Source: Skeletonema tropicum (taxonomy: Eukaryota > Bacillariophyta > Thalassiosirophyceae > Thalassiosirales > Thalassiosiraceae). Taken from it: DNA of 64,000 nt. The translations under genes were made by a program, and so were the position numbers. How positions within the stretch are numbered: the stretch's first letter is position 1; every line of letters begins with the position of its first letter. This document shows, piece by piece, positions 10,251-21,638 of the stretch. The notes beneath the pieces were generated by a model. That model was not told where the DNA came from and did not search any database. It saw only the letters and a list, made by a program, of their open reading frames with translations. The DNA lies in NCBI GenBank assembly GCA_037178625.1, contig CM074148.1, positions 186,001-250,000 on the forward strand, in the 5' to 3' direction.

Positions 10251-12301
10251 TCATTTTCGCTGCTCCCTTACATCCTCAAACTTTTCAGCAAAAGAAACGC
10301 ATGGAGGATCGGGTGGTCGTGATGAAGACGTTGAACTCGGAGATGTCACGCTCACTTTTTGACTAGAAGGATCGGGCCTGCTGTGATTGTGAGAAGAGGA
10401 TGTCAGCTCGTCCGATACTCCAGAAACCCTCACAAATCCAGGAGACTGAACGTTTGCCTCAAGAGTACTCTGTGTTCCGGTACCGCCAGCATTATCGCCC
10501 GAATCAACAACGGCGGTAGTAGTTGGGCTGTCCTGAGGATGTTGTTTGGCTAGAAGGTCCCCAAGCGATGCCAAGTCAAGGAGATCCACCAATGAAGTGG
10601 GGTTTGAAGAATTGTCGACGAGGCTGCCAGCGAAAGCATTATTTGTGTCTTGAGCCCTGACGCTTACTGCAGTTGGGACCTCCACCTCCGCTTCTATCTT
10701 CTCTTCATCCGTAGCACTATTGTGGTCATCATGCGCACGAGTGTTGTCGTCATCCTTTTCGCCGTCCACATCTTTAGTAACCGTACTATTGACTGGAGCA
10801 AAATTGCCACCATCACTCTTCGCCTCAGCCATGGGGTCCACCTCCTGCTCCCCCGCAGTCTCATTAGGCAGGGGTTCATCTTCATCATTTCCAGCAAAGG
10901 GAGATTGACTGCGATCGACAAGATTACCCTCACTGGTTGGCAAGGCTGCAACAACTTGGCTTGCGTTATTAGAATTGCTGGCAACACCTCCAACATCCAC
11001 ACGGATAAGCACAAACGAGCCTTCATCCTCAGAGAATTTGACTTTCAAGGCCGAGGCATAGATGATGCCGCCAATGCATGCAGCACGAACAATCTCATAA
11101 TCATTCAGAAACTTTGCAGCCACCATCGTTGCCAAGTGCTGCGTTGAAAGGTCGACCCTGACGACATAGCAATAGCGTTCTGATAGAACAAATCCCATGC
11201 CATCGTGGAATTTCACGAGGACTACGCGACCACACCCATGCACGAAAAATGTAAGTTGGCTATGGATGTTCTGCTGAATTAGACCCCTGCACGTCACAGC
11301 AAGTTCATGTGATCGTTCATCAGAATATGAAGCATGCATTAGCACCGTATCCGATCCTTCGCAGATGAACGTGGCTGCGTCTGCCTCAATAAATTCAGCC
11401 TGCAAAGGAATCATATTGCCATCAGTAGTACTGCTTGAGAAAAGCAACAACCCATTGTTGTTGCTCGAGAGGAGGCAAAATTTTCCATCGGGTGACATCT
11501 CAAAATCAGTCAAGACAGCGGCTGTTCCGTCGAGAGTGAGAGTGCGTGTGTTCCATTTTAGGACGGGATCAACAAAAGGCGAGCTCGTGTCCCAGAAGTA
11601 AAGCTTGTAACGAGAATTTTGTTCTAGAACATAGAGTAGGATGTCGTCAGAGACCCAGTGAAGAAATTTTGTGTCTTGGATAGATTCGTCTTTATAGCTG
11701 AGTTCGATACTCCCTGTCACTGGCCTTGAGTCATGCTGAGACTGAAACGTTTTGACGAAGATTTTGTTTCCAATTCGAGCAACATAACAGTTGTTGTTGT
11801 TCAATGCAGCATTCATGACTGTCACTCCTTCCCCTCCTATCCTTGTGCCTTTGCCAGCTTCAGGGTTGATTACGCTAGTTCGGCGTTCAGGTCCGTCGGG
11901 TGCCTGATGATCATTTCTATTGCCAACGGGCCGTCTGTTTCTATTGAAAACGGACTGTCTACCACGATTCTGGGGCGGCGGGCGGGTGGCACATAGGACG
12001 ACATGCACCAATCCATTATTAGTGACACCGAACGATGGCACATCTGGATTCCTACATTCGACATAATGCCCCGGGATGACCCTCATGAGCTAGTGCATAT
12101 TATGCAGCAAAGCACAAAGATATGTTAGAAAAACGGTCCATCAAAACAACGGCACACCAAACAGCGGAGCGAGTTGTTCGACGCACGTTAGGCACTTACC
12201 TCACGCTCTACAATTTCAATAATTTCAATCTCATCATCATCGTTGTTTGCCGCTTCCACCGCCGGGGCGGCTTGTCCATTTCCTTCGTTATTTTCAGCCA
12301 T
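10251..12301 (-). CDS. Beta-propeller-like protein, unknown function (two exons)
   Basis: Exon 1 (12301-12200) starts at ATG and encodes 34 residues (MAENNEGNGQ..., acidic end EIEIIEIVERE). A 110-nt GTAAGT...CACTAG intron (12199-12090) is followed by exon 2 (12089-10251), giving 646 residues to the TGA. The middle, about residues 120-420, has WD/beta-propeller-like strands (DTKFLHWVSDDILLYVLE, LYFWDTS, DFEMSPDGKFCLLSS) in spaced blades. The rest is Ser/Pro/Asp-rich linker. Similar propellers occur in mRNA-decay and trafficking scaffolds, but I do not recognise the family. The reading frame stays open for 390 further codons after the TGA. A GTAAGG at 10271 and a TTACCAG ending at 10116 would form an in-phase 156-nt intron that removes the stop. 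Confidence 0.75.
12090..12199 (-). other. Spliceosomal intron, 110 nt
   Basis: On the minus strand: donor G|GTAAGT after codons for ...VERE, acceptor GCACTAG|CTCATG. Joining is in phase 0 and links the only upstream ATG exon to the long exon 2 ORF. Predicted from sequence only. Confidence 0.75.
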
Positions 12302-13420
12302 GATGTGAATGATGCAATGATTTATTTTTTATGCATCAAATGCGGAAGTGCCATTGAATACTTCTTGATGCAGCGTTGGTTGTTTTTGACCGTTGTTGCC
12401 TCCTCGCTCCTCCTGTGTTGTGTCGTGCTGTGCACTCGGCTATAGCGCTGCACTTGGCAAGACAGAGCGCCCGCCGAGGAGGTGCTTCCAAGCAGCTGCG
12501 AGCGCATCTTTAGCGGCAAGATGGTCAAGATGCTAAAATTATCCAACGAGAAAGCTGTTTTTCGGAGCTATCTAGCGCAGCCCACAGCTGCCACAGAGCG
12601 TCCTCCACCATACCATAGAGTAGCGGCATCATTATTACCATCATCGACCTCCGCTAGCCGCTGAGAGTCAATGATAGCAAAGCATCTGCCGTCCGGTTGA
12701 TGTGATGGCTTCTCGGTGATGGCTCGGTGATGTGCTGTGATTGAACGATGATCGACGACGATCGACAATTTTTTTGATTTTTTGTGCCGCCACTCTTGTG
12801 TGTGTGGGAAGACGAAGAAAGGAGCAAGAATGAGAAGAGGCGATTGCTAAGGGAGGAGACGACGAGGATACTTATCGTACTTCGTGTTGAGGGCCTTGTG
12901 GCTTGCGAGGGCAGCTCCGAAGCATCTGAGATAATGGGTTTTGTGTATGGTGTAAAGATATGCAGAGAAATCTCTCCGAGAGACAGGCGAGACAATGGAT
13001 GTACATGTATAAATAATGTTAAGCCCACGACGGAAAAGCAAACTTGGTGACAACTCTTGACTAAAGTGAGCTGAATGTGGTCATTCAATTGATACAGCAA
13101 TAATTTAAACTCCAGACACCACGCAGCTAATCAGGACATGTGTGGCGCAGGAGACCCCCCTGATTTTCAAAAAGTCACAAGCTGCGCAAGCTGAGGCTGC
13201 TAGTGCTTATTTACCCTTGCTGCTAGTTAGAATGCCACACCATTTCCCTGATTCTTTCAAAAGGCACTCACAATAATCGCGAACGGGGAGGGACCCGTGA
13301 AGCGCCAAGAACAAAAACGAATACTCAAGAATCCAGGGTTGTTCACATTCGTTCGCATTCCCTTAAGTGTAGAACTCGGAAATTATTGCGGGACTCCATT
13401 TACTTAGGGGGGAGGCAACC

Positions 13421-13476
13421 TTCCAAAACTCTTGCTCCTTTCCATCACTTCCAAAACTCTTGCTCCTTTCCATCAC
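13421..13476 (+). repeat. 28-bp tandem duplication
   Basis: Two adjacent 28-bp copies beginning ttccaaaactcttgctcc, at 13421-13448 and 13449-13476, seemingly identical. Confidence 0.85.
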
Positions 13477-14400
13477 TTTCATGTTCGTACGTGCCACTCG
13501 CACCCAATGATACTCGCACTTTCGAGTTCAATCGTTCGTGGTTCATCGTTTGACTCAATCGAAAGCTACCATGTCCATGGCCACGGCCGTCAGTCGACGA
13601 AGCGGAGAAGATTGCCGTGTGTGTCGAGGTACGATAGGTACTGACATAATAGTATTTATGTATCGATCTCTTTACGTAGATATTCAGAAGAAGTGCGTAG
13701 GAAAGATCCACGTCGACAGCATCTTCTCCATATCCATTAACAACCATGAAGAAGTCTAGTAGTAGTAACACTCACAATTATTAATATTGTCAATCGATCA
13801 TAGACTCCCTCTAGAACTGAATTCAGCTTACCTGGTCAGTGTGAATCGTTTTGCTTCAATTTTAATCAAATGTATCATTTGCCTCCTAGAATTTGACGGC
13901 ATAGTATACACATTAAGATTTTGGCCGTGCTTTTGGAGCTCGAAACGCAATGTCAAAATATTATACAATCATTGGAGGAACGGAAGTCTATCGAACTGAT
14001 GATCATGCCAATGCCTCGTGGAATAAATTAGAAACTGAAGGCAGGCGTAATCCAGCTTGCCCGACAGGAAGAGTCTGCAGGACCTCGTTGAGAGGACGAC
14101 GTGCCAGAGCTGAAGAGATTGCTCCAATAGCTCAAGAGAAAGAGAACGGAATGCTCGCCTTGCTCAGAGGATGAGAATGATCACCGAGAGGAAGTGGAAA
14201 GTGATAGAAAGATTCAAGAAGAGGATGATTTGATACTGAAGCAATTATTAGTCTTACTCTTACAGCTTCCGAGTCTTACTAACTGCGAAGATTGCAGCAC
14301 TTTTAGCACTATCGTACAATTCATTATCAAATCATGAGAAAGAAGATTGATCGAATGAGGCAATGCTCCACGCACAGCTATGATCCTTGCTCCCAGGCAC

Positions 14401-14640
14401 AATGCGAAGAAAGGTTTTAGTAGCTTTTAACAGCTAGCAGCATTTAATGAGTATTGAGACAAATCTGCCGCCGACCCCATCGCCTGCATCTTGCAGGCAT
14501 GGGGTCGGCTTTCGAAACTCAAAATCTAAGATACCTGTGACTTCCTTGGTTGCCACTCATTTCGCTGGCGTGCATGCGTCTATCTATCTGCTTCATCTCT
14601 TCTCAACACTACTTATGTACTCTCTAAATAGCACACGGTG
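14401..14640 (+). repeat. Dispersed repeat with perfect-stem hairpin, copy 1
   Basis: Contains an inverted repeat at 14471-14508: arm ccgacccc...gcctgc, 5-nt loop, arm gcaggc...ggggtcgg, with one internal mismatch. The sequence before it (agcttttaa, gagac-aatctgccg) and after it (gacttcc, gctggcgtgca, ctgcttatctcttct-like words) is shared with 63273-63495. A weaker relative of the downstream part follows at about 14690-14800. Confidence 0.75.
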
Positions 14641-15999
14641 CATGGTGCACAATAGTGCCGAATGTTCATACTAATTAATCGCCCTCCAAACTTACGCCGC
14701 GAAGTTTTGGGAGAGCCAGAGATACTATGACTTCCGAGGTTGATGCACCTATGTATCTGCTTGAACTTCTCTCTATTCTAGAGCGCACGGTGCATCCTAG
14801 TCGCTACTTCTCGCTGGCAGCAGGTCTCACTCTTCAACTAACTGACTTTGTTTAGCTGCTAGAAGAGAGGTCAAACTGTGCGTAGGCATTCAATGACTCC
14901 GCAGTTCAGAGGAAAATGCTTAGTGCGTGTCGGTCCTTTAGCTCTGAAAACAACGTTAGCTTAGACAGGTTGGAAAGCAAGGTTGATAGAGCATTATCTC
15001 TCGTGTAACAGAAAAGTCTGACCAAACCATCGCACGTGCAGATGCACCAGTGAGATGACAAGTTTTGATGGTAAAATCTTGAATAGCTTGTCCACAATGA
15101 CAAGAAGAGTCACTTGCTACAGGAGAAAGTCTTTCCTCTGAAGAATGAATAAGAAAGACTTCTCGACTTCGACTTCCAACTTCTCAGTTAAATACACTTA
15201 CTCTTACAAGTTACACATTAAGCTCTTTTTTATCTTCTCCTACAAAGCTACCTATACTACATCACATCAGGTCATATAAATTTGCTCAATAATTTCTTGT
15301 TTCAGATTGTTGGAGACTCTAGATTCATCTCGTCCAGTTTCGTTTCAATATATACTCCCTAAACCAGTAGCTGTTCCAAGTGATACCTGTGCGGGTCCAC
15401 CTCAATAACCACGCTGTATAATACTTCAATCGTCTTTGTAACGCTATTGTTCGCAACAAGAAAGAATGTTTTCGGAGGTGCAGACGCATTTTCACACGGT
15501 TCTGGTTTAGACCACCGCGAAATAGTCTGCGGTCGAGGCATCCAATGTCATTCTCAACTCACTGGTGCAGCATTAGCTCCAACAGTTGTTGTGTGCCACT
15601 AAAAAAGTTTGTCTATGCTATCAATCTTGCCGTAGCATTAACATGGATGGTGTGGATTGTGCAGCGAGAAAAAGTTTTGGTGGAAGTCGTCGTTCGAAAT
15701 GTCTTGTTTTTCGTCGATACGCCACTTCAAAGTAGTAGCTCGATAGCCTATAGGGCCAAAGTTGTACCCCTCACGTGTGTTTCATCCGGCCAATTGATGG
15801 GCGTGTTTGATTTCTCTGGAGATTTTCTGCTACTGCTGCTGGCAATGTACATAAAAGCTTGTGAGCGAGGCGGCATCGATATTATGACGTTGAGAGGAAG
15901 ACGAGACCTACTTTTCGACCACTATACATTGTTGTTGCTTGGTGCCTCGCATCTGTCTTGCTGGACGTAGACATCGTCATCAATGAAACTAATTCGATG

Positions 16000-16137
16000 T
16001 CATGAAATAATTTGATGGCCTGAAAAAGATTTTTCTGGACGTTTTGGAAAGTTGCTGGATGTTTCAACGGCGAAGAAAAAACATTGGACGTGCTATTATT
16101 GAGAAGCGGCGAAGATCTCTTGTAGTATGATAGAGGG
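16000..16137 (+). repeat. Dispersed repeat, copy 1 (partner 35495-35624)
   Basis: Shares a stretch beginning tcatgaaata and including tggcctgaaaaagattt and caacggcgaagaaaaaac with 35495-35624 in the same orientation, with a few indels. Non-coding as far as I can see. Confidence 0.8.
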
Positions 16138-16797
16138 ATCGCTCATTCTTATTCGTTTCTTCTGATTTTGTTGCTGTAGAGTGTCGAAGAGAAGACGAAC
16201 CAATGATGTGTTGATGTTGATGTGTCGGGAGATTGGGCAGTCAGTTTCTGCATGAATATTTAATAATATTTACTCAACTATGCCATAAAAATTGTTGCCA
16301 TGCACAGCCAGTGATGATAATTAACAGCGGCATTGCTCGTTACTGTTTTTTGGTGGATAGTTTGCCGTGCGTTCGCATCAGTATGGTAGGTGACGACATG
16401 GTACCATATGTTGTGTGTTCGGTGACGGCAAGTTGCAAGTTGCAAGTTGCAAAAATGAAGGGTTTATACTGAGGGCTAATGATTTAAACTTAGTTACTGG
16501 CAGCTCCTTGTAGTTTGGCCCACGTGGGCCGACCGTGGAAGCGTATCCACATTTTTCAAAAAAGTCACAAAAGTTACGTACAATACAAGACGGCCACTCT
16601 CCTCGGGAGAGTCGGAGGAGGGCACTCACTGAGTTCAAATAAATAGGAGTATATTTCAAGGCACCACGTCATATTGAATTGATTAAGAGTAACTAAAAGT
16701 AGTGAATACAAGAAAGTAAACAGATGATTAGATCAATACAATCTTGATATCAATTGCATGGGAGAAATGACAGCATTTGAATCTTCTGCACGCGGAT

Positions 16798-17873
16798 CTA
16801 TGAACTGACTCCAGCAACCTCGTGAATCACAACTGATCCCTGCCGTAGCTGCTCGATACCATTATCCATCTTGAATACAAAAGGATATGCGTCATACTTG
16901 TCACTGCACTTCCGTCCACTCATTCTGGTAGATATGGGGCCACAGGTCGTATTCCAAAAGTTTGGCTTTCCACCATCAGGATGCGATTCAAAGTCGCGTA
17001 ACTCTAATGGCATGTTGGTAGCTGGTATTGGCACTCGCTCTGTACCAAACAGTTCTGTTCGAAATGGAAACCAGGCATCATATGGGTAGACAGTGGGTCC
17101 AGGTAAGCTCGGAAAAACTTTCCTATAACTATAAATTCTCCGCAGTTCAAATCCGACGGTCGTGGGTGGCCAACACACGTAACGTTCTTAGATTCAATAT
17201 TCTTGTACATCCACACATCAATGTAAGTGTCAAAATCTTTTGTCTGATATATCTGAAATCCAAAGTCTGATTTGTTAATTTTGAGATTCAAATGTGGTTG
17301 CGTATCAAGTGCTGTTTGCATTACTCTTTCGACCTGAACTGGATCAGTTGAGAATACGGCGAGATCGACGTCTTTTTCGTTGAATGGGATGACCCCATGA
17401 TGTCTCAACGCACCTAGAAGCGACCCGAAAGTTAGTGCAACATCGATGTGCTGGTTTTGGAACTCTTCAATAAGCTTATAAGTCAGTGCATACGTATGAG
17501 CGAGATTGTTCAATCGATTCTTGGTTTCCTCGACTATGAAATCGCCGTGTACTATCATGTGCTCTTTTAGAAGTGTAGACTCTATCTCAGCAACAGTAGG
17601 TACAGCTTGCATCTTTTGAATGGGTTCCTCTCTATCAATTCCCACGATGTCTTTCACTGTATGCTCGACATTAGAGGTAAAAAAAACGATGGCTGCGGCG
17701 AGTGCAATAGTGAGACCTCTGCTGTTCCTGTTCATATTCATACCGAGAACTCTGCTGTTGCGCTTCGATATCGCATAAGCAAATATTTCCTGTGCCTGTG
17801 CCTGTTGAGATGATAATGATGAAACATTTCCAGAAGCAGCACGCGATCTCCTTGAAAGCTTCTGGTCAGTCAT
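16798..17873 (-). pseudogene. LicD-like (fukutin-type) protein, broken by a 1-nt frameshift
   Basis: The first frame (17873 down to about 17115) starts MTDQKLSRRS and has a hydrophobic segment near residues 53-67 (GLTIALAAAIVFFTS), a likely type II Golgi/ER anchor. It then carries the LicD signature FGSLLGALRHHG followed by the Asp motif KDVDLAV near residue 168. The C-terminal part (PSLPGPTVYPYDAWFPF, then TERVPIPATN and a final stop at 16798) is in another frame. The switch falls at the TTTTT run at 17113-17117, consistent with one missing nucleotide. LicD-domain proteins are nucleotidyl/phospho-transferase-like enzymes that modify glycans with phospho-sugars or phosphocholine; the substrate here is unknown. 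It may be a real pseudogene or an intact gene with a sequence error. Confidence 0.75.
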
Positions 17874-18085
17874 TGTAGGTATAGATCTTCTAGATTGACG
17901 GATTAGACAGTCAGCGTAGGGGTACTTGGAGAAGTGACGACAGTCGACAGGGTTTGATACGATGAGCTAGGTGAGTTTGTTGCGAAGATCTTGTGTGAAG
18001 ATTTGATGTTCACTTTGTCCTCGGCTAAATTTTATGGCTCCGAAAGTGATCTCGCGCTTGCGCTTGTATATGTAATTTTCACCAA

Positions 18086-18577
18086 GGGAGCGCGGGAAAG
18101 CGGGCTGCATCCCGATTTTTATGCCGATAAATGCCCCCTTTTCTGATAATACCTAATGTAAAGTAATCCAATAAGATTCAACGCATACCATTGATCGCCA
18201 AAAATTGATTTGCCGCTCGGCATTACGGTTACGCCGATTAACGCCGAATAACCCCGAGTAACGCCGCTCGGCATTACGGTTACGCCGACTAATGCCGAGT
18301 AATGCCGAGTAATGCCGAGCGGCTCATGATGTGCGCATATCATAATGCCGAGTAACGCCGAGTAATTCCGAGTAGTGCCGCTCGGCATAGTAGTTATGCC
18401 GAGTAACGCCGAGTAACGCCGAGTAAAGCAGGCGGCGTAACCGTTATGCCGAGCGGCACAATATTTGGCGATATGCGTTGAATTTCTTAAAAATGGGAAA
18501 CTTGACATTTGACACTTTCGCTTTTAATGCCGGATGATTCCGAGTAAAAGTACGCAAGCCCCCTTTCCCGCGCTCCC
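18086..18577. mobile_element. MITE-like foldback element with internal ATGCCGAGTA array
   Basis: About 490 bp. The outer ends are inverted (gggagcgcgggaaag at 18086, matched inverted at 18563-18577) and flanked on both sides by CAA, a possible 3-bp target duplication. A second nested inverted pair, ttcaacgcat...gccgctcggcat, encloses roughly 18180-18475. The core is an imperfect ~10-bp tandem array of gccgagtaat/gccgagtaac words in both orientations. No transposase is encoded, so it is non-autonomous. GGG-starting termini with 3-bp duplications recall PIF/Harbinger MITEs, but that assignment is inference. The long minus-strand ORF across it is a repeat translation, not a gene. Confidence 0.75.
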
Positions 18578-18905
18578 CAAGTTGTTTCCTTTTCCCACGA
18601 AAAAACGTCGCGAAGGAAGAGTAGTTGCTCGAAGGTTGTTTGATGTCCGATATGATGAGATCATATAAAACAATGAGGAGCAATACTCGACATCGTCTGA
18701 GCAATATTCTCAAGCAAAAGATTGGAATAGCGTTATGGGAAGGCAGCGCAGACCGGAGACTGCTGTACAATATATCCAAGATGTTGAAGTGCACTTACAT
18801 ATTATTGGTGAAAGTGCCGGAAGATATGTATTGAAATGACTTGTCCGATCAGTCAAAACTGTGACAGAAACTTTTACGACATGCCGGAGTACCGAACTCT
18901 AGAGA

Positions 18906-20195
18906 GTTAGGATCTATCTCTATCACTTCTCCTCTCATTATTTTTTAGATCATGAGCATGAGACAGAGAGAGCATGAACCAAGACAGCAGAGGAGGGGCA
19001 GCCGCTTGGCTACTGATGATCTCACAAACACTGGTGGCGTTGGTGCTCCTGCTCCTGTCAATGGCACACCTTACAGCTACAGCCGCACCAATGACAATCC
19101 AGAACACATTCAAGAAAATGAAGACATCGAGATGCAGCCGCTGAAAGGACGAGGACTTATTACTGAAAAAGAAAAAAGCACAGCAAAAAACGAAGACAGT
19201 GACCCCAAGTTTTTCAGAATTCTTATTGTAGCCTACATTTCAAGCTGGGTTGGTTTTTGTCTGCTAGTCCATCACAACAAGGAGGCAAAGGATTTGAGCA
19301 GTGTTCCTTCAATTATCATCACGGTCGAAATTGTAAAACTAGCGTTTGCATCGGTATTGTTCTGCAAGTCTAGCGGTGGTGCTGGCGAGTTGATGCACTT
19401 TTTCCGAGACCATGAACAGTTTTTGAAAGAAATGAAGCGCTACTTCCCGATTGCGGCTCTCTACGCTATATGCAATAATCTCATGATGTTCAATCTGAAA
19501 AATAACAATCCGATTGTATACCAGATCTTAAAAGGCTCCAGACTCTTAATGGTGGCAGTTGTATGGCAGATTTTCTTTCAGACGCAAATTCCCAAGAAAA
19601 GAAAGGTTGCATTAGTCCTCATCACAATTGGTCTCATGATCAAATGCTTCGAACAAAATGGTGATGCTGGAGTCAAGGATGTTCATATGGAGAAGAGTTG
19701 GTGGGAAGCTCTCTTTGGTTTTTCCCTGGTATTACTGGAAATGGCCTGCGGTGTCATGGCTTCAGTGTACAATGAAAAAATGTTAAAGCAAGTGAAATGT
19801 GATCAATACCTGCAGAATATCTGCTTGTACCTCAATTCGATTGTGATCAACGCGGCTATCTTTCTTGTACCAACCGATACCAACGGAGGGGGGCAGGAGG
19901 CATCCTTGCTTTCCAAAACAAGTGTCATGATTGTGATTGCGCTTGCTGCGGGTGGACTCATGACAGCAATGATGATACGTGCAGCAGGATCAGTGACGAA
20001 ATGTGTGGTCGCGGCTTCCATAACCATTGTCACATGCGTGATTGATGTAGCATTCTTCAATTACAAACTTGTGACTCCAGAGGCTGTAGCAGTGACCTTG
20101 GTAACTTTGGGGAGTGCTATTTATAGTTTACACTAAAATTACTTAGTAGACTCAATTATTACTAATCCCTCTGTAGTTGTTTCGTTGGTCTTAAC
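18906..20195 (+). repeat. 1290-bp inverted segmental duplication, arm A
   Basis: Matches arm B (27749-29038) in inverted orientation over exactly 1290 bp. The one difference I found is C at about 19204 (Pro codon) against the His codon in arm B. The homology includes the whole transporter gene, 46 bp upstream and 59 bp downstream. Confidence 0.95.
18952..20136 (+). CDS. Nucleotide-sugar transporter (SLC35A-like), copy A
   Basis: 394 residues, single exon. An N-terminal cytosolic-type stretch of about 80 polar residues is followed by multiple hydrophobic helices (FRILIVAYISSWVGFCLLV from about residue 87). The family-diagnostic part runs through IAALYAICNNLMMFNLKNN, then YQILKGSRLLMVAV near 189, and ends with LVTLGSAIYSLH. 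This pattern is that of the SLC35A / UDP-galactose-CMP-sialic-acid transporter family, Golgi antiporters that exchange nucleotide sugar for nucleoside monophosphate. The exact substrate cannot be read from sequence. Two in-frame ATGs are close together (18952 and 18958). 'attattttttag' just before the start resembles a 3' splice site, so an upstream exon is possible. An inverted near-identical copy lies at 27808-28992. Confidence 0.9.
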   Translation: MSMRQREHEPRQQRRGSRLATDDLTNTGGVGAPAPVNGTPYSYSRTNDNPEHIQENEDIEMQPLKGRGLITEKEKSTAKNEDSDPKFFRILIVAYISSWVGFCLLVHHNKEAKDLSSVPSIIITVEIVKLAFASVLFCKSSGGAGELMHFFRDHEQFLKEMKRYFPIAALYAICNNLMMFNLKNNNPIVYQILKGSRLLMVAVVWQIFFQTQIPKKRKVALVLITIGLMIKCFEQNGDAGVKDVHMEKSWWEALFGFSLVLLEMACGVMASVYNEKMLKQVKCDQYLQNICLYLNSIVINAAIFLVPTDTNGGGQEASLLSKTSVMIVIALAAGGLMTAMMIRAAGSVTKCVVAASITIVTCVIDVAFFNYKLVTPEAVAVTLVTLGSAIYSLH

Positions 20196-20288
20196 GTGCA
20201 TTGTGCCAGACATGACATCATTTTTTATGATGTCATCAGAGAGAGTACATACAACCACGGAACCGCGGCAACGTTTTTGTGCTGGGGC

Positions 20289-20351
20289 TGCAAAAACCGG
20301 TCACGGAGGGTGCAAAAACCGATCACGGAGGAGTGCAAAAACCGGTCACCT
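20289..20351 (+). repeat. Three ~22-bp tandem repeats
   Basis: The unit tgcaaaaaccggtcacggag recurs three times with small variations at its 3' end. Just downstream of transporter copy A and outside the duplicated segment. Confidence 0.8.
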
Positions 20352-21638
20352 CCAGTCACGAGGTTCAACGTTTATCGTGTATGTAACACATAAAAAAACT
20401 AGTCACGTAGAGTTTTGATACGTGATCGGTTTTGACATCAAACCCATCAAACTCCCATCAAACCATGATGTCCGTCAGAGATAGCCGGCGCCAACTGCGG
20501 CATACACAACTACCGAGTCCCCACAAATAATGACTTGATCGTCGGCCGCACCCAGCCGGTCCTTTGGATCGATCTGTAGAGGCAAAACACTCAAATCGCC
20601 GTCGTAGTTATTCAAATTGTGTACAAACATCAGGAGCGATGTTTGTGGCACCTCTCCGCGTCGACGGCTCCTTCTAAACTCCATCTTCGAACGATTCCTT
20701 ATAACCAATCCAGCGTAAATGAGGATAAAGAATATTGCAATACTGCTGACAATCCGATAAATTCATTGCATCATCAAGATCACAAATTACTCAACACGTG
20801 GTGATTGGGATGCTTTGGGCATTGCTCGACGTCAACCAAACCGATGCGTCGGGTGAAGCTAGTGTCCCTCCTGGTAGTGGAAACACTCTTCGAATGGTTC
20901 ATATCCATCGGCTTGGTCAAAGATACGGTTTTGCTGGCGCTGGTGGCTGTATCATTCGGTTATGCAAGTGGCTTTGTAGCGTATGTAATAGGGCATATGT
21001 CCGCACACATAACATCTTCATGCTACAATTATTATCTAGTATGAGCAGCATCAACAATAACGCATGGAATTACTCTACTTGTGCCATTTTGTGTGGTTTT
21101 GCAGTGGAGAAGGTTTCAAAGTTTGGAACAAGCGAATACATAATATGTGAGGGCAAGGAAGCATTACTGATAGTATTCAACTCTTGCGGCAAAAAAGATT
21201 TGAGATTCGACAACAAATCAGTTCTACCGCACAGCAGAAGATTGGAGAGGACTGTAACTGATAATAAAGAAAGTTGACACACATGAAAGAGAGTTCACAG
21301 CCTTACTATCCATATCAAGAGTTTAGGTCCTGCAGGTCCTGCGTGATGCATTCAAGAAGCCATCGATGTAGCCTTGAGCTTGAGGCTTGAATAAACATTA
21401 ATATAGGAGAAAAATAACAATATATTTATTTATTAGAAGAATAACAATAGTAATCTGCATCTTTCATCTGTTGGTGCAGCTACCAGACGACACGAACTTT
21501 CCTCCTTCTTTCCTCCCTTCTTTTTCGCCCCCAAAATCGACGAAGGAACCGCCACGACAATAGCTTCGAGATAGGAGGCCTGCAACAACTTCTTGCCACG
21601 TTGCATGTCGATAGAAGTATCATTATTAAACTAGCAAA
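20352..21638. other. No confident gene
   Basis: A minus-strand frame near 20475-20770 encodes a hydrophobic stretch (IAIFFILIYAGLVIRNR) followed by a polar tail ending ...VVVYAAVGAGYL and a stop. It could be the last exon of a membrane protein, but the frame is closed upstream by TGA. Plus-strand frames at 20800-21280 are open but featureless. Confidence 0.35.

Larger units (their letters stand above)
12302..16797. other. Gene-poor, repeat-bearing region
   Basis: No intact gene recognised. The part next to 12301 should hold the promoter of the minus-strand propeller gene. Minus-strand frames around 15360-16000 contain short coding-like pieces in shifted frames (for example GYRATTLKWRIDEKQDIS near 15700), perhaps a decayed gene, but I cannot join them convincingly. 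A motif 'cggggagggacccg' at about 13285 recurs near 62994. Confidence 0.4.

Noticed and set aside
17150..17230. A short intron instead of a frameshift in the LicD-like gene
   Set aside because: The only GT-AG option is about 50 nt, shorter than any intron seen here, and it would delete in-frame conserved-looking residues. A missing T in a T-run is simpler, though not proven.
18119..18508. 129-codon minus-strand ORF with NYSALLGI repeats
   Set aside because: Translation of the ATGCCGAGTA array inside the MITE-like element.
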